64,000 bases of DNA from Winogradskyella thalassocola (GTDB lineage: Bacteria; Bacteroidota; Bacteroidia; Flavobacteriales; Flavobacteriaceae), in NCBI RefSeq assembly GCF_900099995.1, contig NZ_FNCZ01000001.1, positions 310,001-374,000 of the forward strand. The letters are read 5' to 3'. Every line of letters starts with the position of its first letter. Position 1 is the first letter of the stretch. A model generated the notes under the pieces. That model ran no database searches. It was not told the DNA's origin and saw only the letters and a list, made by a program, of their open reading frames with translations. Below, piece by piece: positions 1 through 10,152 of this stretch. The translations under genes were made by a program, and so were the position numbers.

Positions 1-756
1 ACAGGGGACAATAATCAATTTTTTAGACCTAGTAATGACGCTAATTCTATAAATAAGCTATGGCTTAACCTAACATCAGATAACGGTGTGTTTAGTCAAA
101 TTTTAGTGGGTTATCTCGATCATGCCACAGATGCTTATGATGGTATGTATTTTGACGCCCCTAAAAATGGAGTGACATCCTCACATTCTGCGATATATAC
201 TTTAATTCCTAATTCTGATAAAAAATTAGCGATTCAAGGTAAAAACTCAAATAGCTTAACACTAGATGAAGTGGTTCCATTAGGCTTTTATACGTCTATA
301 GATGTTGCAACACTATATACGTTTACTATTTCACAATTTGAAGGTGCTTTTATGACTGAAAACGCTGTTTACATTAATGACAAACTACTAAACACGTTTC
401 ATAATCTTAAAAATTCAGATTATACCTTTACCTCAGAAATTGGCGAATTTAACGACCGTTTCGAAATTGTATTTACACCAACCATACTACTCTCTATAGA
501 CGACAACCTAATTAATTCTAATGAGGTAACGCTTACAGAATTGCAAAATGGTGATGTTGAAATCAAAGTCGGACAGACACATACTATAAAGCATGTGGAT
601 ATTATAGATATTACCGGAAGACGCGTTTATAGTTTACAAGGCGATGATTCTACCGAGGTGTACAACCTATCTAAACTAAGTCAGGCCGCTTATGTTGCTA
701 AGATCACATTATCTAATGGACAAGTCATTAGTAAAAAAGCGATAAAACAAAAATGA
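1..756 (+). CDS. Type IX secreted surface protein, C-terminal part (5' end outside window)
   Basis: The frame is open from base 1 and ends with TGA at 754-756, so only the last 251 residues are visible and the start lies upstream. A GTG at 88 is in frame but is not a credible start, because the sequence before it aligns to the same region of the next gene. The last ~80 residues look like a type A sorting domain for the type IX secretion system: a short beta-rich module with the 'IIDITGRRVYSL' pattern, ending in a basic tail (KKAIKQK). The family is exported across the outer membrane and the C-terminal domain is usually cleaved. The visible part is closely similar to the 3' end of the gene at 1049, so the two are tandem paralogs. 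The function of the missing N-terminal part is unknown. Confidence 0.85.
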   Translation, partial: TGDNNQFFRPSNDANSINKLWLNLTSDNGVFSQILVGYLDHATDAYDGMYFDAPKNGVTSSHSAIYTLIPNSDKKLAIQGKNSNSLTLDEVVPLGFYTSIDVATLYTFTISQFEGAFMTENAVYINDKLLNTFHNLKNSDYTFTSEIGEFNDRFEIVFTPTILLSIDDNLINSNEVTLTELQNGDVEIKVGQTHTIKHVDIIDITGRRVYSLQGDDSTEVYNLSKLSQAAYVAKITLSNGQVISKKAIKQK

Positions 757-783
757 TACGATAATTAATATCAAAATAAAAAA

Positions 784-813
784 GGTTCAATCAATTTGGT
801 TGGACCTTTTTTT
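784..813 (+). terminator. Rho-independent terminator of the first surface-protein gene
   Basis: A 9-bp stem (784-792 with 798-806, two G-U pairs) around a 5-nt loop is followed by seven T residues. It lies 28 bases after the stop codon. The rest of the gap to the next gene (814-1048) shows no further feature that I can support. Confidence 0.8.
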
Positions 814-1048
814 ATGGCCTTTACCCAAAAGACCTAGCTTTTCTGAATAATTCTGCACTGCTCCAACCCCCTTTCCAACACGCAAACTAACTGACACTTA
901 ACATTTAACGTATTGCATCTTAATATTGAATTTTGTATTTTTACTTGTTTTTATAGCATAACATTAGTAATATCCTAATAAGCACCTAAATTACAACACG
1001 CTGATTGGCAGTGATTTTAAAAATTATTGAGATTAATCCATTTTTCCT

Positions 1049-4000
1049 ATGATAAAAAACTACTCCCTCGTTTTTTTAGCATTCTTATGTTTTAGCTTGT
1101 CTGGTTTTGGGCAGGTTAAGATAGCTGAATTAACTTTTGAAACTCCTGGTGACTATACTACAAGTGTAACTGAATTTTCAGATGGATCTTTAGATTACTT
1201 TACTCGAACCGATGGAACCAATATTAGTAGCTCTATTAGTTTTACAAATGTTCAAGGAAGCTATTATTTTGCAGCTCATGACATTGACGGTGAAGTTAGT
1301 AGCCCTATACAATCATTATTCTTTACAGGAATTAACATTTCTGGGTACACCACTTTAGAAGTTAGAATTCATATTGCGGAAGATGACGATGGAAATAATC
1401 AAGATTGGGATGCTGCTGATTATTTTCATTTAAACGGAAAAATTGATACTGGTGGTTCTCAAAACTTAATTTGGGTAGAAAGCTCTGGCGGCACAAATAC
1501 TACACCTGCTATTGACACGGATTATAATGGGACAGGTGATAGTACCCAAATAACAGATGCATTTGCACAATTTACAAAAAGCATAGCAGGTACAGGTACC
1601 AACCTAGACCTCGAATTAATTTTTAATTTAGATTCTGGTGATGAAGATATAGCAATAGATAATATTGAAATTTGGGGAGTTTCAGCAGGTCCAACAACCT
1701 ATTCTATTACATATAACGGTAATAGCAACACTGGAGGAACAACTCCAACTGATAGTAATGCCTATGATTCTGGGGATACAGTAACAGTTTTAGGCAATAC
1801 AGGATCCTTAGTAAACACCTGCAACGCTTTTAATGGATGGAACACAGCATCTGATGGTTCTGGCACATCCTATGTTGCTACTGATACTTTTAATATTACA
1901 GCAAATACCATATTATACGCGCAATGGCTACCTACAGGAAATACCGTAACATTTAACAGTAATGGCGGTACAGGTACAATGTCTCCTCAAACAAATTGTG
2001 TGGCAGAAAATCTCACAGCCAACACGTTTACCAATGCGGGTTTCACTTTTAACATTTGGAATACTGCTGTTAATGGTAGTGGTACTAGTTATGCAGAAGG
2101 AGCTTCATATGATTTTTCTGCTGATATTACTTTGTATGCACAATGGGATGTTTTTGTTGGGCCTTGTTTTACAATGTATGGAAAGGATTTCCCTAATACC
2201 TCTGGTTATACAACTAATGATGGTAATGCTAAAAGACTAGCTTCTGGAGGCACTGGCGGTTCAATTTCGACTGACCCATTGTCTGGAGTTTCTGGAGATA
2301 TTACAGTAGAATTTAACGCTGAAGGATGGGATGATAATGAAAATGAAGTAACCGTCACCTTAAATGGTGTGTCTCAATTTTTCAGTACTATTACGGATGA
2401 CTCTTTCAATGTATATACGGCAACGTTTACTGGAGTACCAGCAAATTCTGTTTTAGAATTTTCTACGGATTCAGGGAAACGCGTTTTAATAGAATTAGTA
2501 GAGGTCTTTTGTGCTGCATCAACTCCTAGCCACACAATCACATTTAATGGCAATGGTAACACTGGTGGGACAATGGCAGATCAAACCATAAACGAAGGAG
2601 CTTCAGAAAATTTAACAACCAATACCTTTATAAGAACAGGATATATGTTTGATGGTTGGTCTACGACTTCAGGTGGCGCAGTAGTTTATGCTGATAATGC
2701 TTCTTATACAATGGGAACATCAGATGTAACACTGTATGCACAATGGAGCATTGGTAATTATACTGTAAGTTATGATGGTAATGGCAATACTGGTGGTACC
2801 GCTCCTGCTGCGAATAATGGCAACTATAATACGTCTATAACATTACCAGGAGTTGGTTCTTTAGTTAGAACCGGATTTGCATTTAATGGTTGGAATACGG
2901 CCACTAATGGAAGTGGTACCCACTACAATGCTGGTGCTAGTTATACTATTGGCTCAGCGAATACAACGCTATATGCAGAATGGCTTTCTACATCACCTCC
3001 AAATGTTACAAGTGCTTTAACAGCCATTGGAGATTTAGTTAATGCTTTTACATATACAATAACTGCCTCCAACGCTCCAACAAGTTTTAATGCTACTGGG
3101 TTACCTCCAGGTTTAAGTATTAACACTTCAACAGGTGAAATTAGCGGTAATCCTACAGTAACAGGGACGTATAACGTGACTATTTCTGCAACTAATGCTT
3201 ATGGCACTGACACCGAAACATTAGTCATCACTATTAATGACGCACCAGCATGTAATCCTCCTATTTGGGAAGAAAATTTTGATTACGGTTGTGAAGATGC
3301 TGCAGATATTTCGACAACGCTTGCATTTCCTAATTGGTCTTTCCAAAGTAACGGAACTGACCCATTAAAATACAGTGCTACAGGTCTTACTTATGCAAGT
3401 TACGCAAGTTCTGGTATTGGAGGAAGTGCACAATATCAAGGTGGTGGTGATGACGATATAAAAAGAGAAATCAAATATGCAGACAACACATATCCTGCAT
3501 CAGGCAATCTTAATAATCCAGATAACAATCTTTTTGTTTCTTTTCTAATTAATATGACCAATTTAGGATCATCAGATTATTTTGTCTCACTTATAGATGG
3601 GAGCAATAATTATTATAGTAGAGTATATGCTCGTAATTCTGGATCTGGATATCAAATAGGGATTGTCAAATATACTGGAACAATACAATGGAGTTCCGTT
3701 TTAGATTATAATAAAACCTATTTATTAGTATTAAAAAATGAGTTTGTTGTAGGCACAGTTAATGATGTATTAAAATTATGGATAATAGAATCGGGCTTAC
3801 CTGTATCGGAATCACTTGCAGGGAGTGCAACACTACAAGCTATTACTAATGATACAGATCCGGCACCAGCAAGCGGTGCATCTATTAGAAATTTTATGCT
3901 CAGACAAAGCGGGAAAGAAAATGGTGTTGTAGACGGAATTCGTGTAGCAACAAATTGGGAAGACTTATTATGTCCTGTACCTACAACAGCGCTATATTAT

Positions 4001-7000
4001 AGGAGTAAAGATGTTGGGCCATCCAATTGGGCTAATAGTTGTGGATGGGAATCTTCACCTGACAATGTGAATTGGAGTAATTCAACCTCTGCACCAACAA
4101 AAGACGCCAATACAATTACTATAAGACCTACTCACACCGTATATGTGGAATCATCTATCTCACTTGATCAAACTGTAATTGAAGGTACATTGGAGTTGAG
4201 AACAGGCTCCGAACTTAATATCAATGATGGTACTGGTGATGACATAAAAATTGAATCTGGAGGTCTAATTAGTGTAAAGAATAATTCGGGAGATTATACA
4301 TCAATTTTTTATCAAGATCCTGATGCATCTATTCATGTAGGATCAAATGGAAAAATAGAAATCATTGGAGGTGTTTCTGCTGTTCCAGGCAATATGGGGA
4401 ATCTTGCTTCCAATGTTAAAAATGTTTGGGATGATGGATCTATTTATGAATGGAACAGTACAGTTGGTACTCCTGATGGTTCTGGAATAACCTATTTTCC
4501 TAATTCAGACAACTCTACCATTCCAATTTTTAGAATCAGCGCTTTATATTCGGGGGATGATACGATAGGTGGATCATTTCCTTTAATTGTTAATGGGCTA
4601 ATTGATGCCAAAGTGGACATTACATTTAAATCATCCGGTACTAAAGACTTTAGAAATGGGTTTATTGGATCTAATGTTACAATTACATTTTTGGACACTT
4701 TAGGGACACTTACCATGAGTGGTCCAAGCGCTGAATTATCAGGAACTCTAAATATTGTGTTGAATAAAACATTGAATCTTACAAATGGCGCCAACGTACC
4801 TACAGGCAGCTTAGTCATAATTGACAATGGAAGTAGTTCTAATATTGCAAAGTTGGGAGGAGTTTTTAATGTAGAAACTAATGCCATTTTTGATATAGGA
4901 ACAAATTGTACTATGTCCAATACATCGGGAAGCGTAGATGTTTCGGGTACTTTTAGAACTGGAAACACTAATGGTTTTACAGGAACTCTTAGTAGCTTAC
5001 CAACGATAGGTGGGGTTTTAAATCTTAGTACTAATAGTACGATAGAATTAAATAGAAATGATGGAACACCTCAAAATCTTACAGCAAGAAATGACTTTAA
5101 AAACTTAACGTTTTCAGGTAGTGGTATAAAAACTATTTCGTCTGGTTTTAACCCAAATGGTCTTGTTTATATCACTGACAACGCCACTTTAGATGTTTCA
5201 AATTTTACATTTGGAAACAGTTTAACAAATTTAACGATGGATATGAATAGCCGATTCCGTATAAGTGGTATTGGTACTAAACCAGATATTACAGGTGATT
5301 ATGATTTACAGGCTGGTGTAGTCGAATTTTATAATTCCGGAACTGCATTAACAGAAAATATTAGAGGTACAAGTGGTGGCACTATAGAATATTATCAAAT
5401 TGAAGTAACTGGAGATATGGTTGGAAATAGTAATGCTAATATTACATTACAAGACAACGGCATATTTACAGTTAAATCTACAGGTGTTTTTGAAATTAAT
5501 AATAATGCCATTGTTGGTCCTACCGGAACTCAAACAGTAAGAGTAGAAAATGGAGGTGTCTTTAAAACTGGAGATGTTGATGGTTTCAACGGAGGAACTG
5601 GAGCAGTAGCTACTTCTGTACGAAATGATGTAGAGATAATTATACTAGAAGCTGGTAGCACAGTCGAATATTCACGTATTGGTGATCAAACACTAACAGA
5701 TTTCAATTCTAATGCTGACCCTTCAAATGATTATTATGCAAACCTAACTATTTCGGGTACAGGCACCAAACAAATGGGAGCTAACGACGGAATCATTATC
5801 GGTGAAGACCTAAATGTTATAGCGAGTGAACTTTATATAGACAATTCAAAATTTGTACAGGTTGAAGACAATGCTGTTATCGCTGGCGCTATTAAAGTGG
5901 AAACAAAAGGAGCGTTCGTTCAGGTTGATGATGCAGGAACATTTAGTCTATCGGGATCCGGAACGGCTACCGCAAATAAAGTGTCTGCCTCTAAAAACAC
6001 ACTGTTAGATTACACCTATTGGAGCTCGCCAATAACAGCGGCTAATCTAAACACGTTATTTTCTGCCGTACCCGTAAACAGAAGATACAAGTACAATGCA
6101 GCAAATTACCGCGATGAATTTATGGAAGCGCTTAATGACAACACACAAACCTTAGGGCAAGATGATATTGATGACAATGGTGACGATTGGCAATTAGCGA
6201 CGGGCATAATGACACCAGGACAAGGATATGCATTTACAGGTCCTACTTTTGTAGGTGGATTTCCTTATGTAGATGATATAGATTTTACAGGCGAATTCAA
6301 CACTGGAGATATTACAATTCCAATCTATGAAAACGGATTTGCACCAGATAATGATTGGAATTTGATAGGAAATCCTTATCCCAGTGCATTAGATTTTTCG
6401 GCTTTTCATACTAAAAATAATAGTTTGGTTGAAGGTGTCGCATATTTATGGTCACATTATAGTGCACTTGACAATACAAATAATGGAAATGAAGGTTACA
6501 ATTTTAATCAAGATGATTATGCAATTATCAATGTTGGTAGTGGAGGAACCGCTGGTTCAAGTGGCATCATACCACAATCATACATCCCTTCTGGACAGAG
6601 CTTCTTTATCGTTGGAACAGCTACTGGAAATGCCGTTTTTAAAAATGCCATGAGAAAAGCCGATGGCACAAGTAATAATCAATTTTTTAGAAGTAATGAA
6701 CCACAAAACGAAGCCAATAAATTATGGCTAAATTTAACCTCAGATAACGGTATCTTTAATCAAGTCCTAATAGCATATGTCCATGGAGCAACAGACAACT
6801 TTGATAGTTATGCTTATGATGCCCCAAGAAATTTATCAAGCGGAACAGCGGCTATTATTTATACTAAGATTGAAGACAGTCCAAATAAGAATTTTGCCAT
6901 CCAAGGTAAACATCCAAATAGCTTAACACTAGATGAAGTGATACCATTAGGCTTTTACACCTCAATAGATGTCCCTACAATTTACACATTTTCTATCGCA

Positions 7001-7420
7001 CAATTTGAAGGAGAGTTTATGACTAGCAACCCGATATATGTGTTAGACAAACTAAAAAACATAACACACAACCTTAAAGATTCAGATTACACCTTCACCT
7101 CAGAAACAGGTGAATTTAACGACCGTTTCGATATTGTATTTACACCAACCACATTGTCTATTGACGATAACATAATGGATGCAAATGAGATAACGATTAC
7201 AGAATTACAAAATGGTGATGTTCAAATTAAAGTTGGAAACACCCACACCATAAAACACGTCGCTATTATAGACGTAACAGGACGCGTCGTTTATAATCTA
7301 CAAGGCAATGATGCTATTGAGGTTTACGATCTATCTAAGTTGAGTCAGGCAGCTTATATTGCCAAAATCACCTTATCCAATGGACAGGTCATCAGCAAGA
7401 AAGCAATCAAACGCCACTAA
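1049..7420 (+). CDS. Giant multidomain type IX secreted adhesin-like protein with InlB-type repeats
   Basis: This is a 2,123-residue protein with a signal peptide (about 1-22, ending GFGQ). Four InlB B-repeat modules (about 218-293, 297-366, 493-566 and 569-645) each show the N-G-N/GGT start and the 'LYAQW' or 'LYAEW' end. A putative Ig domain of the He_PIG type follows (about 649-731, 'GLPPGLSINTSTGEISG'). Next come a lectin/LamG-like stretch (about 735-990), a long beta-solenoid-like Ser/Thr/Asn/Gly-rich passenger (about 990-1650), and a C-terminal region ending in a type A sorting domain (about 2045-2123). Such proteins leave the cell by the type IX system and act at the surface or in the medium. 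The InlB repeats and Ig module suggest adhesion or substrate binding, but I see no catalytic motif. The 3' third is paralogous to the gene before it. Confidence 0.9.
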   Translation: MIKNYSLVFLAFLCFSLSGFGQVKIAELTFETPGDYTTSVTEFSDGSLDYFTRTDGTNISSSISFTNVQGSYYFAAHDIDGEVSSPIQSLFFTGINISGYTTLEVRIHIAEDDDGNNQDWDAADYFHLNGKIDTGGSQNLIWVESSGGTNTTPAIDTDYNGTGDSTQITDAFAQFTKSIAGTGTNLDLELIFNLDSGDEDIAIDNIEIWGVSAGPTTYSITYNGNSNTGGTTPTDSNAYDSGDTVTVLGNTGSLVNTCNAFNGWNTASDGSGTSYVATDTFNITANTILYAQWLPTGNTVTFNSNGGTGTMSPQTNCVAENLTANTFTNAGFTFNIWNTAVNGSGTSYAEGASYDFSADITLYAQWDVFVGPCFTMYGKDFPNTSGYTTNDGNAKRLASGGTGGSISTDPLSGVSGDITVEFNAEGWDDNENEVTVTLNGVSQFFSTITDDSFNVYTATFTGVPANSVLEFSTDSGKRVLIELVEVFCAASTPSHTITFNGNGNTGGTMADQTINEGASENLTTNTFIRTGYMFDGWSTTSGGAVVYADNASYTMGTSDVTLYAQWSIGNYTVSYDGNGNTGGTAPAANNGNYNTSITLPGVGSLVRTGFAFNGWNTATNGSGTHYNAGASYTIGSANTTLYAEWLSTSPPNVTSALTAIGDLVNAFTYTITASNAPTSFNATGLPPGLSINTSTGEISGNPTVTGTYNVTISATNAYGTDTETLVITINDAPACNPPIWEENFDYGCEDAADISTTLAFPNWSFQSNGTDPLKYSATGLTYASYASSGIGGSAQYQGGGDDDIKREIKYADNTYPASGNLNNPDNNLFVSFLINMTNLGSSDYFVSLIDGSNNYYSRVYARNSGSGYQIGIVKYTGTIQWSSVLDYNKTYLLVLKNEFVVGTVNDVLKLWIIESGLPVSESLAGSATLQAITNDTDPAPASGASIRNFMLRQSGKENGVVDGIRVATNWEDLLCPVPTTALYYRSKDVGPSNWANSCGWESSPDNVNWSNSTSAPTKDANTITIRPTHTVYVESSISLDQTVIEGTLELRTGSELNINDGTGDDIKIESGGLISVKNNSGDYTSIFYQDPDASIHVGSNGKIEIIGGVSAVPGNMGNLASNVKNVWDDGSIYEWNSTVGTPDGSGITYFPNSDNSTIPIFRISALYSGDDTIGGSFPLIVNGLIDAKVDITFKSSGTKDFRNGFIGSNVTITFLDTLGTLTMSGPSAELSGTLNIVLNKTLNLTNGANVPTGSLVIIDNGSSSNIAKLGGVFNVETNAIFDIGTNCTMSNTSGSVDVSGTFRTGNTNGFTGTLSSLPTIGGVLNLSTNSTIELNRNDGTPQNLTARNDFKNLTFSGSGIKTISSGFNPNGLVYITDNATLDVSNFTFGNSLTNLTMDMNSRFRISGIGTKPDITGDYDLQAGVVEFYNSGTALTENIRGTSGGTIEYYQIEVTGDMVGNSNANITLQDNGIFTVKSTGVFEINNNAIVGPTGTQTVRVENGGVFKTGDVDGFNGGTGAVATSVRNDVEIIILEAGSTVEYSRIGDQTLTDFNSNADPSNDYYANLTISGTGTKQMGANDGIIIGEDLNVIASELYIDNSKFVQVEDNAVIAGAIKVETKGAFVQVDDAGTFSLSGSGTATANKVSASKNTLLDYTYWSSPITAANLNTLFSAVPVNRRYKYNAANYRDEFMEALNDNTQTLGQDDIDDNGDDWQLATGIMTPGQGYAFTGPTFVGGFPYVDDIDFTGEFNTGDITIPIYENGFAPDNDWNLIGNPYPSALDFSAFHTKNNSLVEGVAYLWSHYSALDNTNNGNEGYNFNQDDYAIINVGSGGTAGSSGIIPQSYIPSGQSFFIVGTATGNAVFKNAMRKADGTSNNQFFRSNEPQNEANKLWLNLTSDNGIFNQVLIAYVHGATDNFDSYAYDAPRNLSSGTAAIIYTKIEDSPNKNFAIQGKHPNSLTLDEVIPLGFYTSIDVPTIYTFSIAQFEGEFMTSNPIYVLDKLKNITHNLKDSDYTFTSETGEFNDRFDIVFTPTTLSIDDNIMDANEITITELQNGDVQIKVGNTHTIKHVAIIDVTGRVVYNLQGNDAIEVYDLSKLSQAAYIAKITLSNGQVISKKAIKRH

Positions 7421-7442
7421 ATAAACGATCTCTATATTATGT

Positions 7443-7477
7443 AAAATAAGCCGCATTCAAAAAATGAGGCTTATTTT
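7443..7477 (+). terminator. Rho-independent terminator after the giant surface protein
   Basis: Perfect 10-bp inverted repeat (7443-7452 with 7468-7477) whose 3' arm ends in a T run. It lies 22 bases after the stop codon and before the convergent TonB receptor gene. Confidence 0.8.
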
Positions 7478-7552
7478 CGTTTTAGGCCAGAGATGGCAAG
7501 GCTTCAACAAGAATCACAACCAGATTTCAATAAGGGTTCACCCGTAGTTGCG

Positions 7553-7602
7553 TCGGGTCTCCCTCGGGTATGCGTCGGGTATGCGTCGGGTGAGCCTCGG
7601 GT
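7553..7602. repeat. Five TCGGGT units with an exact 11-bp period
   Basis: TCGGGT occurs at 7553, 7564, 7575, 7586 and 7597, each start exactly 11 bases after the last. The spacer bases are partly conserved (ATGCG twice). The block is GC-rich in an AT-rich region between convergent genes. A short open frame crosses it (7493-7687), but its composition is set by the repeat and it is not convincing as a gene. Confidence 0.85.
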
Positions 7603-7690
7603 ACAATTCAAGTCAGATAAGAGTCAAGCAGGAGTAATTCACAGACAAAACATCAAAAAAAAGTTGAGCCCTCTTTTAACCAAATAACTA

Positions 7691-10126
7691 TTAAAGGGTA
7701 TATTTTAAAGCTAGAATAAAGTTTCTACCTGCTGCAGTTATTCCCGAAGAATACGGTCTATAACGTTGATCCGTTATATTTTCTAAACTAGCCGTTAGAC
7801 TAAGTTGATCATTATACTGGTATTGCGCTCTAAAATTAAGGGTGTGCCAAGCTGGTGCATAAGGATCTCCATTAGCATCCAAAGCATAAATATAATCTTT
7901 CGACGCTTCCGAAGGTGACAATTGATTAAAGGCCAATTCGTTATTATAAACCACAAAAGCATCCAATAACAATTTGTTTGTCTTCCAACTCAAATGGGTA
8001 CGACCAAAATTGGGTGCCACATGCCGTACGGGTTCTTCTACTCCATTATTATCTTCTGTACCACCAATAACATTGTACTGAGAACGGAGTTTTAATTGTT
8101 TGGTGAAGTTAATTTCTACCCCTGCTTCAAAGCCATAAATCCAAGCTTTTGAAGCATTCTGTATCGCCTGAATTGTACTTAATTCACCATTATAAACCAT
8201 TTCGGTGTCATCATTAAGCTCATAATCGCGTCGAATTAAGGCATTGTCTAAAAAGGTGTAATAGGTGGCTAAATCTACAATGACTTTATTATCAAAATTC
8301 AACTTTAAACCCAACTCACCATTATAAGCGTATTCCGCCTTCAAGTCTTTGTTGGGTACCACAACAGCTCCGGGTTCGCTATCAAACACCTTACCGATAT
8401 CATCTATATTTGGTGCTCTAAATGCTGTAGAGGCGTTAAGCTTCCATTGAATTAAATCGCTCGGAGACCATGTAACACCAGCTGTACCAGTTAAGGCACC
8501 GGTATTAACCTCAGCATCATCGAAAGGTAAATTTAAAAATACGTTGTTGGCTGTAAAATCGGCTTTCGCAATCACCTGATTAAACCGAAGTCCAGACTGA
8601 AACACAAACTTGGAATTCGGTTTATGCTTTAAACTCGCATAAGCCGCAATAGACTGCCAGGTAGAACCATCCGGATAGCGTGTAATGCTCACCGTGTTTT
8701 CATCGGTGTCAATGTTTTTATCATACCCATTTGAATGTACCGTATTATGTAAATATTCTAGACCATAAAAAATACTAGTTTTAGTATTGACGCTTTTTTC
8801 TAAATCTAAATTAAACGACACAGCATCAACCGATTCTGCTCTTACAGCACGAATATTAGATTGAAAATCACGATCCTCCCGGCTCTCTTTAAAATTCTGA
8901 TATGCTAAAGTGGTCTGAATTTTATCATACAAATTAGAACTACTACTCAATTTGGTTAACTGAAAATTCCCCATAAACCATTGTTGTGGTCCATAGTTCC
9001 ATTCCGCAGAACGTAATTCATCTCCTCGGTAACGAATAAGTCTATCATATCTAGAAAAATCTGAGGTGCTAGAATAATACAAGCCTAAATCAAAATCTAA
9101 ATGGTCAGACGATTTATAGCTTACCTTTTGCATTGCATTAATTTGATCGTAACCAGTTGGTGTTTGTACTTTAGGATTTGGGTTAGTAACTATAACATCT
9201 TCACCGTTTTGCTGCGTTACATATTCTGGTCGCAAATAATCATCCAGACCATGGCTTCCCATTCTTAAATCATCAAAGTCAGTATAACTCACGCTGGTTA
9301 AAAAGGCCCAGTTTTTATAACCCAAATTAAAATCTAAATGACCTGTTTTCTCTGTATTTGCAGAGGCGAATCGTGTTATCGCTGTGGCACCAAAATTTAA
9401 AGCATCTGTTTCAGAAAATTGAGGCTTCTTAGTATAAAAGCTCATCACACCACCAATCGCATCACTACCATAAACTACAGAACCTGCTCCAAGAGTGACC
9501 TCTGTATGTTGTACTGAGAATGGATCTATGGCAATAACATTCTGAAGATTACCTCCTCTAAAAATAGCATTATTCATGCGTACTCCGTCTACTGCAATTA
9601 AAAGTCTATTAGTGGAAAACCCTCTAATCATAGGACTTCCACCACCCAATTGACTTTTTTGAATATAAATATTACCCGTATTCTCTAACAAATCGGCACT
9701 CGTTTGTGGGTTAGACAAGGCAATGTCTTTGGCACTTATATTCACTATGGTTTGTGGAATATCGCGTTTATGTTGTTCAAACTTAGAAGCTGAAATTAGA
9801 ATTTGATCTAAACCTTCTACTTTAGGCGTGAGATAAACAATACCCTTATTTTTTGCTATTTGAGCTTTTGTTAAGCGCTGTTCTTCATATAAGAAATCTT
9901 TAAAAAAGATGACTTCGTAATCATTAAAGATAGATAAAGACACTTCCCCTTTTAAATCGGTAATAATGGTTTTGCTTTTTATCTGATTAACCACTGCCAC
10001 ACCTGGAATAGGCATATGGCTATCTGCTTCTAAAACAGTAATCGTTTGAGCAGTACTCAGCTGTAAAAAAAGAAATATAAAAATAATATGCGCACTAATG
10101 TGCTTCACGTATGAACTCACAATCAT
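7691..10126 (-). CDS. TonB-dependent outer-membrane receptor, heme/hemoglobin-receptor-like
   Basis: The 811-residue protein has a signal peptide (about 1-26), a carboxypeptidase-regulatory-like N-terminal domain (about 28-105), a plug domain (about 110-235) and a 22-strand-type barrel ending in a C-terminal strand that finishes with Leu. The plug contains 'PMIRGFSTNRLLIAVDGVRMNNA' in parts and 'GAGSVVYGSDAIGGVMSF', the pattern of the hemoglobin/transferrin receptor subfamily. It would import a large ligand, possibly heme or a siderophore, using TonB energy. It lies 26 bases after recO on the same strand and may be read from the porZ-recO transcript, though the spacing allows its own promoter. 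The substrate cannot be fixed from sequence. Confidence 0.88.
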   Translation of the reverse strand: MIVSSYVKHISAHIIFIFLFLQLSTAQTITVLEADSHMPIPGVAVVNQIKSKTIITDLKGEVSLSIFNDYEVIFFKDFLYEEQRLTKAQIAKNKGIVYLTPKVEGLDQILISASKFEQHKRDIPQTIVNISAKDIALSNPQTSADLLENTGNIYIQKSQLGGGSPMIRGFSTNRLLIAVDGVRMNNAIFRGGNLQNVIAIDPFSVQHTEVTLGAGSVVYGSDAIGGVMSFYTKKPQFSETDALNFGATAITRFASANTEKTGHLDFNLGYKNWAFLTSVSYTDFDDLRMGSHGLDDYLRPEYVTQQNGEDVIVTNPNPKVQTPTGYDQINAMQKVSYKSSDHLDFDLGLYYSSTSDFSRYDRLIRYRGDELRSAEWNYGPQQWFMGNFQLTKLSSSSNLYDKIQTTLAYQNFKESREDRDFQSNIRAVRAESVDAVSFNLDLEKSVNTKTSIFYGLEYLHNTVHSNGYDKNIDTDENTVSITRYPDGSTWQSIAAYASLKHKPNSKFVFQSGLRFNQVIAKADFTANNVFLNLPFDDAEVNTGALTGTAGVTWSPSDLIQWKLNASTAFRAPNIDDIGKVFDSEPGAVVVPNKDLKAEYAYNGELGLKLNFDNKVIVDLATYYTFLDNALIRRDYELNDDTEMVYNGELSTIQAIQNASKAWIYGFEAGVEINFTKQLKLRSQYNVIGGTEDNNGVEEPVRHVAPNFGRTHLSWKTNKLLLDAFVVYNNELAFNQLSPSEASKDYIYALDANGDPYAPAWHTLNFRAQYQYNDQLSLTASLENITDQRYRPYSSGITAAGRNFILALKYTL

Positions 10127-10152
10127 TATATTTTATTTTGGTAAAAAGTGAT

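Noticed and set aside
4492..4968. 158-codon open frame on the minus strand
   Set aside because: It lies wholly inside the giant surface-protein gene. It is Pro/Val/Leu-rich as expected for the complement of a Thr/Asn/Gly-rich repeat and has no motif.
7493..7687. 64-codon plus-strand frame after the giant gene
   Set aside because: Its middle is the translation of the 11-bp repeat, it lies past a good terminator, and it has no promoter or family resemblance.
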